Source: Candidatus Paracaedibacteraceae bacterium
GTDB taxonomy: Bacteria; Pseudomonadota; Alphaproteobacteria; Paracaedibacterales; Paracaedibacteraceae
Assembly: GCA_019636055.1 (NCBI GenBank)
Contig: JAHBYH010000002.1
Coordinates: 248,001-312,000 of the forward strand
Length of the DNA: 64,000 bases
Reading direction: 5' to 3'
The notes under the pieces are model-generated. The model was not told where the DNA came from, did no database searches, and worked only from the letters and a program-made list of their open reading frames with translations. Each line of letters begins with the position of its first letter. Position 1 is the stretch's first letter. Shown in pieces: positions 63,451 to 64,000 of the stretch. The position numbers and the translations under genes were made by a program.

Positions 63451-64000
63451 TCGACTAAACCTACCATTTGTGTTAATCGTGAAGCTGTTCGATCAAAAGG
63501 AAGTTTAGATTTGTTTGTATCTTGATACAGATGATCAGGATCTGCTGCTGCATGAAGATGGAGCATAACACCTTCGTCATATAGACAGTCAATAAGCGTC
63601 ATAAAGCGTTTAGCGCTATCTTTTTGATCGGCTGTTAAAATGGGCACATTGACAAGAAACAGATGCTTGACTGATTTCGCGATAGCTTGATATTCTCCGG
63701 GTCCATAGGGGACTTCGCACATATCTTTGAAATCAACCCACAGTGTTTGATTTGATGCTTCTGGAAAGATTAGAACCCGTCCATGAACTGTAAGTTTAAG
63801 TCCGGAATGACCTTCTAACTTTAGACGTCGAAGAAATTGTTGATGGAGTTCGCTGTAGGTCTGGGGGTTAAAGGTTGATATTTTTTCTAAATCTTGTCGC
63901 CTGTAATCAACACTATTTTGACTATCGAGATGAATGATTTGTAGGTATTTTTTTAAGATCTTAACAAACGGAGAAAAGCGGTCATAGTGCAGCCCCCCCT
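63447..64000 (-). CDS. zapE: Cell division ATPase ZapE/AFG1-like (C-terminal part; runs off window)
   Basis: The minus-strand frame is open from the window edge to the TGA at 63447; the ATG at 63722 is internal. Read from the edge it gives FSPFVKILKKYLQIIHLDS followed by VDYRR, then VPYGPGEYQAIAKSVKHLFLVNVPIL and FMTLIDCLYDEGVMLHLHAAADPDHLY, the C-terminal half of the AFG1/ZapE ATPase. The Walker motifs must lie outside the window. About 184 codons are visible. The stop overlaps the sdhE start, so zapE-sdhE are coupled. Confidence 0.85.
   Translation of the reverse strand, partial: GGLHYDRFSPFVKILKKYLQIIHLDSQNSVDYRRQDLEKISTFNPQTYSELHQQFLRRLKLEGHSGLKLTVHGRVLIFPEASNQTLWVDFKDMCEVPYGPGEYQAIAKSVKHLFLVNVPILTADQKDSAKRFMTLIDCLYDEGVMLHLHAAADPDHLYQDTNKSKLPFDRTASRLTQMVGLVE

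Noticed and set aside
1-64000. CRISPR arrays, prophage, insertion sequences, tRNA and rRNA genes
   Set aside because: No regularly spaced repeats, transposase or integrase genes, or tRNA cloverleaf sequences were recognised by eye in the gaps; a tRNAscan-SE run would be decisive for tRNAs.

Overview
The window looks like a low-GC (roughly 40% by eye) alphaproteobacterial chromosome. Supporting signs are an oriC-like region beside hemE followed by hemH-hemJ-rho, a divergent Tim44-like/secB pair, the rimP-nusA-infB-rbfA cluster, a purC-bolA-grxD remnant, an RpoH-type sigma factor, ThyX, HemJ, a fused indolepyruvate:ferredoxin oxidoreductase and a lipid A/Kdo cassette. Missing partner genes (no purS/Q/L next to purC, no ylxR, no truB), several Bcr/CflA and aromatic amino acid transporters, and several secreted proteins of unknown function suggest a host-associated Rickettsiales/Holosporales-like bacterium. 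That lineage is an inference, not a proof.

Layout. 1-4.2 kb: end of a PF04392 ABC substrate-binding protein, mutY, an EAL phosphodiesterase with a dead GGDEF domain, and an outer-membrane barrel. 4.2-5.1 kb: a secreted proline-rich protein with a WH2-like motif. 5.3-10.4 kb: coaE-dnaQ, then a tightly overlapping asnB / PRPP-synthetase-like / DUF983 operon and a secreted GNAT-like protein. 10.4-12.6 kb: an EEP-family hydrolase, Tim44-like and secB. 12.7-18.2 kb: two Bcr/CflA MFS pumps, an APC permease, a structured RNA leader and two secreted unknowns. 18.4-23.4 kb: rimP-nusA-infB-rbfA. 23.6-29.0 kb: aroE-maf on the left of oriC and hemE-hemH-hemJ-rho on the right, all transcribed away from the origin. 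29.2-36.8 kb: indolepyruvate oxidoreductase, an M48 protease with repeats, ugd and thyX. 36.9-42.4 kb: a REP-like palindromic element, waaA-lpxK, an HpcH-type aldolase and two tandem aromatic amino acid permeases. 42.5-47.3 kb: a Deg-like protease, a glycosyltransferase, an MFS carrier and a class II aldolase. 47.3-51.0 kb: a PF04392 ABC importer operon with two small leader-like ORFs. 51.0-55.2 kb: an RND adaptor and pump. 55.2-64 kb: rluD, a charged secreted protein, purC-bolA-grxD, a glycosyltransferase with alaS, rpoH, and zapE-sdhE.

The most interesting items are: (i) the secreted PPPPAPPLP plus WH2-like protein, a candidate actin-directed effector; (ii) an 86-nt three-way-junction RNA between a good promoter and the ribosome binding site of an MFS pump; (iii) two small ORFs with an HHH-(S/C)-C motif, each just upstream of an ABC substrate-binding protein gene; (iv) the oriC with its DnaA boxes; (v) two unexplained GC-rich palindromic elements. 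Everything was read by eye without database searches, so family names rest on recognised motifs.
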